A stretch of 64,000 nt of DNA. It comes from Aphrocallistes beatrix (lineage: Eukaryota; Porifera; Hexactinellida; Sceptrulophora; Aphrocallistidae). Positions 43,419-55,107 of this stretch are shown piece by piece (within the stretch, counting starts at the first letter, position 1; each line of letters starts with the position of its first letter). Below the pieces are notes generated by a model. The model was not told where the DNA came from. It ran no database searches and was given only the letters and a program-made list of their open reading frames with translations. The position numbers were made by a program, and so were the translations under genes. The stretch is from contig OY725499.1 in assembly GCA_963281255.1 (NCBI GenBank), positions 1,364,001 through 1,428,000 on the forward strand. The letters run 5' to 3'.

Positions 43419-45565
43419 CTAGTCGAAATTAGAGATAGGAAGGAGTGTTTTTATTCGCATGAAATCCTGAACGTGCGCCACTTTTGTACGTGACTCTTGC
43501 ACTGTTTGTTCCTCCGATGAGGTATGTGGGCCTCCTTCTTCTGAGAGGCGTCGTGGCAATAACAGGTCTGCGGGGATCGATGGTAGTATTTTACCATTGT
43601 TCAGGTGAGTCCAAACATATTTTCCATCCCCTTTCTCAATCTTGATGTTGGGAGTGCTAACTCCGACCACTTCGTAGCGACCCGATACAAGGGGTCTAAT
43701 CCATCTTCCCTCACGAACTGTTTGAGCATAACCCTCTTCCCGGAAGCCACGCACTTAGATGTGTGCATTGTTTTGACATTGTATTGATTTTTAGTTTGTT
43801 CCTGGGCCTTAGTTATGTTCTCGTCCGCTTCGACCCATTTACTCGCAGCAGCTCCCTCTTCCACCGACGATCCCGGACTTCTAGATGGACCTATCCCCTC
43901 TACTGCTTGATCAAGTACGGATCTGAGCCTCATCCCGTACATGAGTTCGTTAGGCGTGAACCGTTTACTCCTATTCATTAGTGAGTTATGTGAGAACGTA
44001 CCATGTTGCAAAATACTGGGCCAGTGGACCTTCTCAGACCCGAACTCAGCTAAGTGACAACGCAGTGCTTGCTTGATACTTCCTAGCTTGGCGCATAATT
44101 CGCGTACTGCCTTACCATCGACCTTCCTCCCCTGATCGGACAACAGGATCTTGCGCAACCCGTGTCTGTAAAACCAACCGACTTCCAGCGGCTCACAAAT
44201 CGCCTCTACCGATTGTTCTCGCATGGGGATAACTTCTACAAACTTGCCATTGAGTTTCATTCCGAGTTACATAGTGTAGAGGTTCTGCCGTCTGGAGCAC
44301 GCTTGGGCAGTATTCTCGATACCAGTTTATCAATCCCAAGAACTGGCGGATCTCTTTCCTCGACGAAGGTCTTGGGAATGCTGTGATCTTCTCCAGCATC
44401 GACGGCAAGGGTTTCCTCCCTTCAAGGAAAAGAATCACTGTTCTCACCTCGGTGTCCAAAACCTCGAGTTCGTAATCAACCATCTGCACATCCCCTAAGT
44501 TCACCGAGACGTGCGCGAGACCACACACTCTAAGAGGGATGTGTCCAACGCCAAACACCTTTGAATTCTTCCTTTGGTAAGTAATGCTGAGTTTCTGCAA
44601 GGTGGGAAGATCTATGACAGATTAGTCTGCACCAGTATCCAGCATACCGTCATTCTTGTTTCCGTTCAAGCATGACAGACATCTCTCGGATACGCAGAAA
44701 CTTCCCCTCCGCGACTTAGGTCCACTGCATAGACCCTTCTGTCCACACTTCTGGCAATACTTCTCGCGACATGAGCCATGAAATGATTAGATGAACTGCA
44801 AATGAAACAGCGCTCCGTTCTAGAGCTCGCGCCTTTGAAGCCCTCGAGTATCTGTGTGAGCTGTCTACATAGGCTCCTCTTCTTCGGTATACTTGCTTTT
44901 AAGGGTTTCGATATATAGCGCTCACGTTAACCTCTGTTGTATCAACCGCGTCCGAGATGGTCTCCTCTGTCGTGGATCTGGGTTCCACCTTCTCCCGGAG
45001 TGTCTTTCTGTCCTCGTCTAAGCTCATAAACGCGATACGACTTAAATCTCTATACCCATGGTCTAACGGAATCCTTTTATCTACCAGGGCTGTTTTTACC
45101 TTGATGAGGAAGGTGCGCGCATCTTTCACGTCTACAACCTCCCTTTCGTCTAACCACAGTTGTAGTGCAGGCTAAACGTTTTCAGGCAACTGAGATACCA
45201 GTAAGCTGCAGACCATTTTGAGCGGCGCGGCAGGCACCGTAGCCTAGCCTATGAGACGGTAGAAAAAGTCCCCTATATTCTCCCCCACTTGCCTGTCTGA
45301 GCGACACAAGTCTTTCAGCGCGCGATGTGCGTCCTTTAGAGGGTCAAGATTTGTTACCAACGTCTCGAAAGCCGCCTTCAAATCCTTCGAGAACCAATTC
45401 TCTTTCGGTTAATGATCGACATGTTTAGGCCGGAAGTAACTGAAAGGCTCGTCGCGTGCCCCCTTCTGTGCTTCTAAAGCCGGCTGCAGCGGCTTCAAAT
45501 AAGGGCTTCCATTTTTCAATTCGCTCCTCCTTCCTGAGTTCCGGTATCGTAACCCTCTCTGTCAT
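43419..45565 (-). pseudogene. Ty3/gypsy gag-pol, internally deleted
   Basis: Gag starts at ATG 45563-45565 (MTERVTIPELRKEERIEKWK) and continues FETLVTNLDPLKDAHRALKD and SLLVSQLPEN through frameshifts; RCFICSSSNHFMAH is the knuckle region. Near 44640 LDTGAD is the aspartic protease active site. At 44380 TAFPRPSSRKEIRQFLGLIN is the segment after the RT thumb, so RT palm and fingers are deleted. RNase H is also missing. At 44260-43750 HGLRKILLSDQGRKVDGKAV and FTPNELMYGMRLRSVLD are integrase core; RYEVVGVSTPNIKI is the GPY/F-like module. No LTR pair was found. Confidence 0.82.
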
Positions 45566-46059
45566 GGGTACTACATGGGTACTTTAGATAGTGAAGACCT
45601 TTATAGTAGTTGACAAAAGTCAGATGAAGTAATGGCCTACAACAAGAAGTTGACAGCGTGGACACTGCCCCTGGGGCCATAGGCTGAAAATGGTTCATGT
45701 TGAGATAGGGCGGATTAGCTAGCTAAAGTCATAAGGAAGCATAAATTGGACGCAAAACCAAATCCTATATGAATCATTAGATCTTATAACAATCAACATT
45801 TTTCTTGTGCATATGAACAGGCGCGGTTTAGACTATGTGGAAAAATATTTTGTGACATGAAATTTGAGGTTTACTAGAAAGTCTCTCAATTGTTCACTGT
45901 TTTCATCACATTGTAGCCTAACCCCAGTTTCTTCTGGTCTCATCGCTCGCAGTTTTGTTATTCTTGCTATTTCTCATGAGAAAAGTCAAGCATAGTTCTA
46001 TCTGGGATCACAGGATATTATATATTTTAGCCAAATCCAGTGATTTTGAGAAAAACAAA
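45566..46059. other. Spacer, nothing recognised
   Basis: Should contain the 5' LTR of the gypsy element if present; no matching block downstream of 43419 was found. Confidence 0.35.
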
Positions 46060-46262
46060 TTTCTAATTATAAAAAAGGTGACTGAGACGTCATATTTCCA
46101 TGATGTGTGACATTTTCGTCTGAGCTCAGAACTTAGTAGAGCCATTGCCAAAAGACTCCCGCATGCCAAAAATCAGCTTTCTGCGCCTGGCAGTTTCTTC
46201 AATCAATTCGTTACAGATATAGATATAGTTTATAAACATTAGTCGAAGTTTAATAGTAAGGA
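46060..46262 (-). mobile_element. THR repeat copy L, 5' part only
   Basis: TTCTAATTATAAAAAAGGTG, GACGTCA (first base changed), CTGAGCTCAGAACTTAGTAG, CAATCAATTCGTTACAG, TA tract and TTAATAGTAAGGAT. The hairpin block is absent. Confidence 0.82.
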
Positions 46263-46289
46263 TATATTCATATTTTAACACCGCCACTA

Positions 46290-46465
46290 CAAAGCTTTGT
46301 TTAAAGATATAACTAAGATCTCAGCGACTAATATGGGGTATTTCTCCATGTTGGATCCGATTTTGCGCTTTGAAATTAATATATGAATATTTTAAAAGTT
46401 ATTAACATAATGATATATAAATGTTTTCACACCTTTTGAAAAAATTCTTATTTTAAGCTAAAAGC
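46290..46465 (+). repeat. Single diverged unit of the 152-bp satellite
   Basis: CTCAGCGACTAATATGGGGT, GATTTTGCGCTTTGAAA and TTTTCACACCTTTTGAAAAA match the units at 59320-59790. Confidence 0.7.
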
Positions 46466-46479
46466 AAAGGTGTTCGTTC

Positions 46480-47800
46480 CTAAGACAGCTAGCTGATCCT
46501 GGGATAAATTGTGATGTATATGATAAGCATGTTGCTCATTCACAAGCTGTGGAATACGATAAAATAGGTCGAGAAAAGTCAGTGGTAGCTATGATTCGGG
46601 AAAAAGCACTATTTGACCAAGCAGCGAAAGATAAAGACTATGGCGTATTTATAAAACAATTCATTAAGGTTGCTCTCTGGCTTTTTGTGCGTGAAGTGCC
46701 TCATACTTCGAATGATGGTTGTCTTCTAGTTCTAGATCTAGGTGCTGGCTTCAATGAAGATATATGTATGAGGGATGGGCTGAAAGCTCTCAAGCGGAAT
46801 TTGCACTAGGAACAGCACACACCCTCTATAAATACTTCTCCAAATCTAATAAGAAACTGGAACTTCTTAAGAAGATTTCTTTAATACAACCTGACTACGA
46901 TGGCTATGTTCGTAGACTAGTTAAAATTTCTCCTACTCGCTGGCTATCAATACAGTCAAGCTATTGGAAGGCTATTGAAAGTGTTTGACATTATTTCATT
47001 GACCTTAGACTCTATTCAACATAATGTGGATTTTGATCCTGAAGATAGAGCACGTGCATCAGGCTTGCTAATATCTATGTTATCCAGGGAAACATTGACA
47101 ACATTATTTTTATTTTACTAGGGGAATTATTGACACTCGCATTTTTCAGTCTAGTCAAACAACCCTAGAAACAGCAATACTGAAAACTAAAGTACACTGT
47201 CTGAAATTGCAAGGTTTACAGCCGGGCTATAGCTTATTTCGCCGCTAAGAGCACGCAGAGTACATAGTGAAACAGATTATATCGAAGGATTATGGACATA
47301 TACAAAGCGATTGCTAGTTGAGGTAAATCATCGATTCAATAAAATACTGAACTGTTGGCAACATGCTTCCTTTCGATGAAGAAGGTTGGCAAGATTCTAT
47401 CCTCATAGTCGCACCTCAACTTGGGTTCGATAGAAGAAGGTTATGTAATGAGGGAAAAACATCAGAAGACTGCGAAAATTATAAAGCTCTATCTAATATA
47501 AAAATGGGAAATAATTTTGGATGAGATTCTTATCAGATTCATACACGAAGGCAATGTAGCCAGAACATTGCTCGCTTGCAGTAATGCTACTCAATGCCTT
47601 TGGGAAGCTGCTCCGTAGATAGATGTTTTTCATGCACGTCCAGGATTGCATGTGATAGCAGATCTGCATTCACTGGCGACAACATATCATCACTGGTCCG
47701 CATTAGTCAAAAGGTTTACTTTTCCTACTACTTTTCCTACCAGCGCTGAGATTAAATTTCAATTTGAAGAGGATAATTCAGAAGATGATTGAATGAATAC
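46480..47800 (+). pseudogene. hAT-type transposase remnant
   Basis: Pieces in different frames: REKALFDQAAKDKDYGVFIK (46600-46665), GTAHTLYKYFSKSNKKLELL (about 46810-46870), YVRRLVKISPTRWLSIQSSY (about 46905-46965), then FDPEDRARASGLLISML and LACSNATQCLWEA, HARPGLHVIADLHSLATTYH near 47570-47690. The K.S.TRWLS segment after a Y-F-x-S motif is characteristic of hAT catalytic regions of the DUF4371 kind. Many stops. The C-terminal text does not match a dimerisation domain I recognise. Confidence 0.55.
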
Positions 47801-47986
47801 CTTCCTTCAAGAGGTCTTAGTAAAGTGGCGTATGAGTCCTCATCACTTATAATTATTTCCGTATACCTATAAGTATATACTCGATATTTTACAACCTTAA
47901 AAATTCGAACATATATTTATCTATGCATACTATAAACTCTATGTGCCTACTAACTTGATTTGTTAGTCTCTGAAGTTATCATTATT

Positions 47987-48511
47987 ACAAGCGCGCTTCG
48001 CTTGCTTGCGCTGCGCGGCTGGCGGACACTTCGTGTCCGCCGGAGGCTCCCTTCGGTCGCCTGGGGTCACATTGGTTAATTATAAGGGAGATAACATCTC
48101 TAAATATGTCCATCTTAGTGTTAAAATCGATATCACTCGAAAAATCACCAAATTTGTCAATATTTACAATTTTTGATGCGTAATGATGACGTCATAACAG
48201 AGTGATGAGTCATCATTTTTTGATGATAGTTGCATCATATGTGAGGTATGTTAGTATACAGATTCTATTAAAATTCTAGCCTTTTATCTCCTATAATGGC
48301 TGAGTTATGCTCGAATAACTGTATTGCTTAACTTTTAAAAATGTGACAATGACGTCATAATTCCATGATGAGTCGATATTTTGCTCTGAGCTCAGAACTT
48401 ACTGGAGCCATAGCCAAAAGACTCCCACATGCAAAAATCAGCTTTCTGGGCCTGGCAGTTTCTCCAATCAATTCGTAACAGATATATATATATATACGTA
48501 CATATATACAT
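47987..48511 (-). mobile_element. THR repeat copy M (tandem, lacks the 5' tip)
   Basis: Full hairpin block (GGCGACCGAAGGGAGCC form), both TGACGTCA sites, TGATGAGTCATCA and (TA)n, then runs directly into copy N at TACATACA. Very close to N in sequence, so recently amplified or gene-converted. Confidence 0.88.
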
Positions 48512-49054
48512 ACAAGCGCGCTTCGCGCTTGCTTGCGCTGCGCGGCTGGCGGACACTTTGTGTCCGCCAGAGGCTCCCTTCGGTCGCCTGGAGGTGACAT
48601 TGGTTAATTATAAGGGAGATAACATCTCTAAATATGTCCATCTTAGTGTTAAAACCGATTTCACTCGAAAAATCACCAAATTTGTCAATTTTAAAATTTT
48701 TGATGCGTAATGATGACGTCATAACAGAGTGATGAGTCATCATTTTTTGATGAAAGTGCATCATATGTGAGGTATGTTAGTATACAGATTCTATTAAAAT
48801 TTCAGTCTTCTATCTCCTATAATGGCTGAGTTATGCCCGAATAACTGTGTTGCTTAACTTTTTAAAATGTGACAATGACGTCATAATTCCATGATGACTC
48901 GACATTTTCGTCTGAGCTCAGAACTTCCTGGAGCCATAGCCAAAAGACTCCCACATGCCAAAAATCAGCCTTCTGCGCCCGGCAGTTTCTTCAATCAATT
49001 CGTTACAGATATATATATATATATATACAATCATCGAGTTTTAATAGTAAGGAT
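48512..49054 (-). mobile_element. THR repeat copy N (complete)
   Basis: Ends at TAATAGTAAGGA, the full 5' terminus. The hairpin block carries a variant third stem GCGCTTCGCGCTTGC. Reference copy for the family here together with A and E. Confidence 0.88.
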
Positions 49055-49320
49055 TAACATTTGTTCTATTTAGGATTCTTAATAATGGGGAGGGCGAGTT
49101 TTTGAATACTAAAATCCATCTTAATGTGGTTTGCTCAGGTAATTTTTAATTAACATTAGAATACGTATGAATTTCATATATTTGACTTATAAATAGACTG
49201 TTAAAAAGAAGGCGTATAACAATTTTGGGGAATGAAATTTGGAATGCTTTTGTCGAAACCTGCATAACTTACTGATCGGAATACATCTCGGCAAATACTC
49301 AATTTTAATTCTTTTATATA

Positions 49321-49513
49321 CAGTCGACTCCGCTTAATAGGGTCACATCGGTAAAGGGATATTTTGAACCGATTAAGCGGAGAACTAACTCTATTAACCG
49401 AAAATATTTTTGTATTAACCTCTATGTGTGAGAGCTATTCCGGTCCTACCAAAAGTGGCCCGATTAAGCGGCTGACCCATTTAAACAGTGACCCTATTAA
49501 GCGGAGTCGACTG
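49321..49513. mobile_element. Tigger-type MITE, 193 bp
   Basis: 26-bp perfect terminal inverted repeats beginning CAGTCGACTCCGCTTAATAG, TA on both sides; two internal CCGATTAAGCGG words. The end sequence is typical of Tigger MITEs (family knowledge). Confidence 0.95.
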
Positions 49514-50222
49514 TACATATATCCTTGCTATTAAAACACTCGATTGATATTTTATTTATCTACATACAAGGGTCACTAGGAATAATTTGCGACTCGACTA
49601 GAATAATCGTTTGAATCTAAACGAAATTGATTGAAATACACTCGAACCTCTCTTATCCGGACCTCCGATATCCGGGCACCTCTCTCAACCGAGCAGCCCT
49701 TTCGACATTTAGTCATTATGCATTGTCCTATTTTCAAGTCAATTATTAACCACAATTCCAGCAATCGTTATCGTGTAATATTTTTTAATGAACTTTGATA
49801 ATGAATTTGGAAGATAATTGCGACATATAATATATTCAGCGGGGAAATACTGCTTAAAATGTATTAATCGATCGCAATGGAATAATTTCTTTTACTTTAT
49901 CTATTTTAAAATCACCTCTCTTATCCGGAACTCAAATTTTGATAACCTCTAAGATCCGGGCACTAGATATTGTTTAACCTCAACCATTGTACAAATTGAC
50001 CGTTTTAACACTATAAACTGCTATTCAAGTTGATTTCTGAGTTACTGGCACCTCTCTTATCCGGACCTCCGATATCCGGGCACCTCCGATATCCGGATTT
50101 TTGAAAACATATTGTTTGTTTATTTAAAACCGATACGTATCTATGTAATATTTTCGATTAACAACCTCACTTGACTATTTTCTAATGTAGTAGAATTAGT
50201 TGATTCAATTTTTTCTTGTCAA

Positions 50223-52792
50223 ATGGCTACACCGAGTACATCAAAGAAGAAAAGCAAGAGAGATCGACGTGTACTTAATCTGGAAACGAAATTGAAAATG
50301 ATTGCGGAGCTTTCCAAAGGAAAATCTCAAAGGTTAGTCGCCAATGTGTTCAAAGTGCCGTAGTCTACTGTGTCCGACATTTGGAAAGAAAGAGAAAAAA
50401 TCCAGCAATTTGTTACCATCGATCAAAACCCTAATATCAGTAAGAAACGATGCGTTGTAAGGGATGTTCATTTTGGAGAGCTAGACCGAGCATGTTATTT
50501 GTGGTTTGTTCAGCAGCGCACAAAAGATGCTCCTGTATCTGGCCCCTTAATTCAAGAGAAGTCGTTACAGCTCTTTCCACAACTGTATCCTCACTTGGAA
50601 TCTGACTCTTTCAAGGCTAGTTCAGGTTGGCTGCAAAAGTTTTGCAATCGTCACGCTATCAAGGCAGTAACTCTACAGGGTGAGTCATTATCAGCTGACG
50701 TTTCTGCTGTTGAACCATTCAGACTTCAACTACAATTTATAATGCGGGCAGAAGGATATACGTCCAATCAGGTGTTTAACGCCGATGAGACAGGAATATA
50801 TTGGAGAATGATACCATCCAAGTCTCTTGTTTTACATGAAGAAACCAATGCCAAGAATTTTCAATTATCTAAAGATCGAGTGACTCTACTAGCATGTGCA
50901 AATGCTTCTGGCACATGTCGACTACCATTAGCGTTTGTTCACAAAAGTGTAAAACCTCGTTGCTTTAAGCATATGAATATGGATACATTACCTGTCCATT
51001 ATTTCGCTCAGAACAACTCTTGGATGAATTCAAAACTATTCCTTCAGTGGTTTCAAATTAGGTTTTTACCCCATGTTAAATTGTTTCACCAGAACAATGG
51101 GATCGAGAATAAAGCACTCCTACTAATTGATAATGCACCCGCTCATCCTTCTATTTCGTGGTGCGGCATAGCATGAAATTTATAACAATTGTGCATTTTG
51201 TGATAAAAGCACCAAAATTGGTACACATGTACTTTGATATACTATGAACATTTTTGGATATTGGGCCACCTGAAACGATGCCTATGTCAGCCATGACAGC
51301 TGGCCACAAATTACCACGTCCGATAGTATTGCTGGAATGGTCCCCTATCAATAACTTCTTTTAATCACAACAGATCATATTTTGATTGTTAAATTCGTGT
51401 CCAGCACGAAATTTCCAGCAATTTGATATATATATTGACCATATTTGGAGATTTTTTTTGGTTGCCTGTCCCTAGCAATGGCCAGGAATGTTGAAAAATT
51501 CCGATCTCCAAATTTTGGAGGAACCATATCGACCCCTTGTTCTTCTCGGCTAGGTTCAGCGAGTACGAATATGCTAATTAGAATGCTCTGATATGTCATA
51601 TGTGGAATATATGAAAGTTTTGTGGTTGCCATAGTGGAAGGTATACCAGTTGAATGTGGTAAAACATTCATATATTCTACATATGATATATCAGAGCGTT
51701 CTAATTAGCATATTCGTACTCGCTGAACCTAGCCGAGAAGAACAAGGGGTCACTTATATGGTTCCTCAAAAATTTAGAGATCGGAATTTTTCAACATTCC
51801 AGACCGTTGCTAGGAACGGGCAACTAAAAAGATTCTCCAAATATGGTCAATATATATATCAAATTGCTGAAAATATGATCTGTTGTGATTAAAAGAAGTT
51901 ATTGATAGAGGACAATTTCGGCAATACTTTCGGACGTGATAATTTGGGGCCAGCTGTCATGGCTGACATAGGCATCGTTTCATGTGGCCCAATATCCAAA
52001 AATGTTCATAGTATATCATTGTACATGTATACCAATTTTGGTACTTTTATCACAAAATGCACAATTGTTTTGCTATGCCGCACCACTAATTGAGATACTA
52101 AAGTCCGAAGGCATTACTACGAAATCTTTACCTCCAAATACTACTTCGCTGATCCAACCATTGGATCAAGGGATCTTGGAATCACTTAAAAAGCGATACA
52201 AGGAATTCCTTCTACGCCACTTGATACTTGAAGATAACACATCACAATGCTCCGTTCCAGAAATACTGAGTAAGCTAACGATTAAAGACGCTGTATATTG
52301 GGCGGCTCGGGCTTGGGAGGAAGCGAGTATTGAAACTCTAACTAAAGGTTGGAATAATTTGCTTATTCCTTCAGCTTCTTCAGCTGATACAATTGTAGAA
52401 GATATTGATGAATCCGCAGATTTTGTCGACATATTTCGAGAATTGGGAAACACAATGGATGAACAAACTCTGCAATACTCGGAAGACTGGCTTGCTGGTG
52501 ATGGTGAATATGATCTCGGCTACCAAGAATTGACAGACGAAGATATTATTGCTGAGGTATTGAATCAAAATCAAACTGAAGTAGATCCAGATCAGATGTG
52601 GAGCAAACTCAAGATGTATCGCCCTCACAAGCATGTAATGCCCTTGAAGTGGTCTTGGAATGGCTAGAAGCTCAAGGTGACGTACCGATGGAGCACCTGT
52701 TAATGGTAAAGAAGTGGAAAGATAGGGCTGCTGAAAAGCGCAAGTATTCCCAAAATCAATCTCTTCTTTTTTTGAAATTAATATGTAATTAG
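50223..52792 (+). pseudogene. pogo/Tigger transposase (CENP-B-like), three lesions
   Basis: ATG at 50223. Psq-type HTH (NLETKLKMIAELSKGKSQR, VANVFKVP), then TAG at 50361, then STVSDIWKEREKI. CENP-B HTH region LWFVQQRTKDAPVSGPLIQE and SGWLQKFCNRHAI. DDE domain: FNADETGIYWRM (first Asp), LLLIDNAPAHPS (second Asp); a 933-bp MITE then interrupts and the frame resumes EILKSEGITTKSLPPNTTSL with IQPLDQGILESLKKRY (third acidic residue in PLDQ). A frameshift near 52600 moves the C-terminus to ACNALEVVLEWLEAQGDV. Removing the MITE with one ATT keeps the frame. Confidence 0.92.
51156..52088. mobile_element. Palindromic MITE, 933 bp, 3-bp target duplication
   Basis: Ends TCGTGGTGCGGCATAGCA and TAGTGGTGCGGCATAGCA, flanked by ATT (51153-51155, 52089-52091). 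Essentially one long inverted repeat with arms of about 460 bp. The middle contains TTTCCAGCAATTTGATATAT, the hairpin module seen at 4771 and 5971, and GTTCTTCTCGGCTAGGTTCAGC. A 3-bp duplication fits Harbinger-type movement (inference). Confidence 0.88.
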
Positions 52793-53019
52793 TAAAACTG
52801 TGTGTTTTGCTTACTGAATACATACGTACTCGTATATTATCTTGGTACATAAATCTTATAGAATAACCTCATGTGCATAGACATGTTTTCGAATTATCAG
52901 GGCAAATTCTGTTATCCGGGCACCTCCGGTCCGGCACTGCCCGGATAAGAGAGGTTCGAGTGTATATAATATTGGATTATAATTGTTCAAATTAACCACC
53001 GTTATAAGAAATACACTTA

Positions 53020-53990
53020 TGCATTCTTTCAAACCACTTTTCAAAGCAGGAGATCTTCCAGTTTAGGCCCTCTAAGCACCCCCTGTATGCCGCCACAGCA
53101 CTCTCTGGACTATCGAAAGTAACTCCACGTATCTCATCTTTCATTCTCGGGAAAAAGAAAAAGTCGCACGGGGCTAGATCAGGAGAATACGGAGGGAGGA
53201 GTTGTATATCATTTTCTGCAAGTGTGTCCAGTGTTCTTGCAGCAGTGTGTGCGCTTGCAATATCATGATGCCATAGGATTTGTCTTCGGACACGTTTTTA
53301 AACTTGCAGTGCCATTCCTGGGAACCTTTGGTACGCAAACTTCAGAATACCATTCTGAGTTGACAGTTTCCTATCAACTAATGGAATTGTGGTCACATGC
53401 CCCCATTTAGCGAAAAGGTTGCAATCATCGACTTTCCGGTGCTTTTCTGGCGTTTCACTTTGGTTGGATTATGCTCCCCGTGAAATCTCCGACCGATGAC
53501 TGCTTTTTACTTTCAGGATCATATTGGTAGATCCATGTTTCATGTTTCACATGATCCAGTAATTTCGTTTTTCCATTGTCAAGACACGCCGGTCTTTTTG
53601 GTCCTCAGTCAAGCGATGTGGGATCCACCTAGCACACACTATAGATACTTTCAAGTGCTGATTAAGTTTTTCGTTTAGAGTAGGTGGGGAGATTGATTTA
53701 ATTTCTTCTAGAATAAGTTCGTAAGTGATTCTCCGATCCTCCTTTATCAGTTTTTTGACATTACATACGTTGGATTCATTAATTGCTGTTGGAGGACGGC
53801 CGCTCCTTCTATCGTAGTCTATACTGGTTCTTCCCCACTTAAATTCATTAAACCAGCGATAAAATATTGCTTTATCAGGTGATAAATCACCAAAAGCAGT
53901 AGTAAGCTGATCGAGACATTCCTTCGGACTTAAATTTCTGTTGTAATCGTAATAGATCATTGCTCGAAAATCTCTTCTTTCAAGTTGCAT
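53020..53990 (-). pseudogene. mariner transposase
   Basis: ATG at 53988-53990. The first 147 codons are open: LERRDFRAMIYYDYNRNLSP, GDLSPDKAIFYRWFNEFKWG, RRSGRPPTAINESNV and VCARWIPHRLTEDQKDRRV, the two HTHs, linker and WVPH-type box. The first Asp region is scrambled after 53547. ILWHHDIASAHTAARTL (second Asp) and LLPPYSPDLAPCDFFFFPRM (third Asp) lie in another frame; I count 32 residues between them rather than 34. Ends with AYRGCLEGLNWKI and a CISYNGGYFE tail typical of mariners. Confidence 0.9.
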
Positions 53991-54527
53991 TTCTTTACAA
54001 ATTCAAGATATACTAAATGTCTCTAGTATAAAGATATAAAACTCAAAACGCGTGAATCGATCAGTTAGAAAATTATACTCTAATCTTCAGATATGTAGAG
54101 TAGTATTCTAATAGAACACTAATAATAACAGTGTGGTATGATTTTAATAGTGAGTCGCAAAACTTTCCTAGTGACCCTCGTATATATTATATACATATAT
54201 CTGTAACGAATTTATTTTAGAAACTGCCAGGCGCAGAAAGCTGATTTTTGGCATGTGTGAGTATTTTGGCTATGGCTCCACTGAGGTCAGTCGAAAATGT
54301 CGACACATCAGGGAATAATGACGTCATTGTCACCTTTTTTATGATTAGAAATTTCAGTTTTTCGACTATAACCCAGCCATTTTAGATGCTAGAAGGCTGA
54401 GACTTCTCCCACATAATTAACAATGGTGAACCAGGCGCGGATTGCAAGCAATCGAACGCTCTTGTACTTATAAAACCCGGAAGTGATGGGATTTGACATT
54501 CATACATACATACATACAAACTTTTAT

Positions 54528-54785
54528 GTCTGACTTTGTTTTAATGGTTCTCCTATTTCTCTGACCGATGTTTATATTGATAGGGCTGCAGGATCTAAGC
54601 TGACTCATTTCTATTCACTTGATGACCTCCCTAACAATTACAAAAACATGACCTCCGAATTCGACATTCTGGTTATAAAAGAATTACAGAACATCTGTTA
54701 CATCATTCCTCGTGGTAAACTTAAGTATACATTGCCCTTCTGCTTCGATACACATCGCATCCTACTTATCAACTTTATATTATAA
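54528..54785 (+). CDS. Coding-like fragment, unknown
   Basis: About 80 codons without a stop: NGSPISLTDVYIDRAAGSKL, THFYSLDDLPNNYKNMTSEF, ELQNICYIIPRGKLKY. Composition is protein-like. The opposite strand also has a plausible frame (SAESDLQLSIEGDFNDRSRD), so only one can be real. No family recognised. Confidence 0.22.
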
Positions 54786-55107
54786 TCTTTCTTACCCATT
54801 GAATCTCTACTTCGATCGTTAAAGTCGCCCTCGATCGATAGTTGTAAATCACTCTCAGCACTTCTGGACAATGTATTAACGCGAACGATATTGTCTTACT
54901 CTTGAATGAAATGTACCCGCAACCTCATGCACATTTTGATCGTAAAACTAATTACCTGTGATAAAGATCTCGGGTTATTTAAGATTCTCAGGGCCGTCGC
55001 CACCGGGGGGGGTCTTGGGTGTCTGGACACCCACTGCCTCCTATTTTATCCAATTGTACAGTATATATCCCACCATAAATGGACACCCAGTTTCAGAGAA
55101 ATCCCTC

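Larger units (their letters stand above)
49639..52962 (+). mobile_element. Tigger/jerky-like element, 3324 bp
   Basis: Terminal inverted repeats CACTCGAACCTCTCTTATCC, TA on both sides (49637-49638, 52963-52964). CCTCTCTTATCCGGA and CTCCGATATCCGGGCACC recur at 49915 and 50050-50095 as subterminal repeats. Confidence 0.95.
49567..54180 (-). mobile_element. mariner element split by Tigger
   Basis: Left end CAAGGGTCACTAGGAATAAT, right end (reverse-complemented) CGAGGGTCACTAGGAAAGTT, both continuing TTTGCGACTC; TA on each side (49565-49566, 54181-54182). Tigger sits at a TA in its 3' region, so the mariner itself is about 1.29 kb. Confidence 0.9.
49522..54465 (+). mobile_element. THR repeat copy O, split by a nested mariner
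   Basis: 5' part TCCTTGCTATTAAAACACTC..CTACATA (49522-49566); the rest starts TATATCTGTAACGAATTTAT at 54199 and runs through TGACGTCA to a shortened 3' block ending CTCTTGT at 54465. Between them lies the mariner 49567-54180, inserted at a TA in the AT tract. Confidence 0.82.

Noticed and set aside
43419-45700. LTRs for the gypsy remnant
   Set aside because: I found no direct repeat flanking the gag-pol remains.
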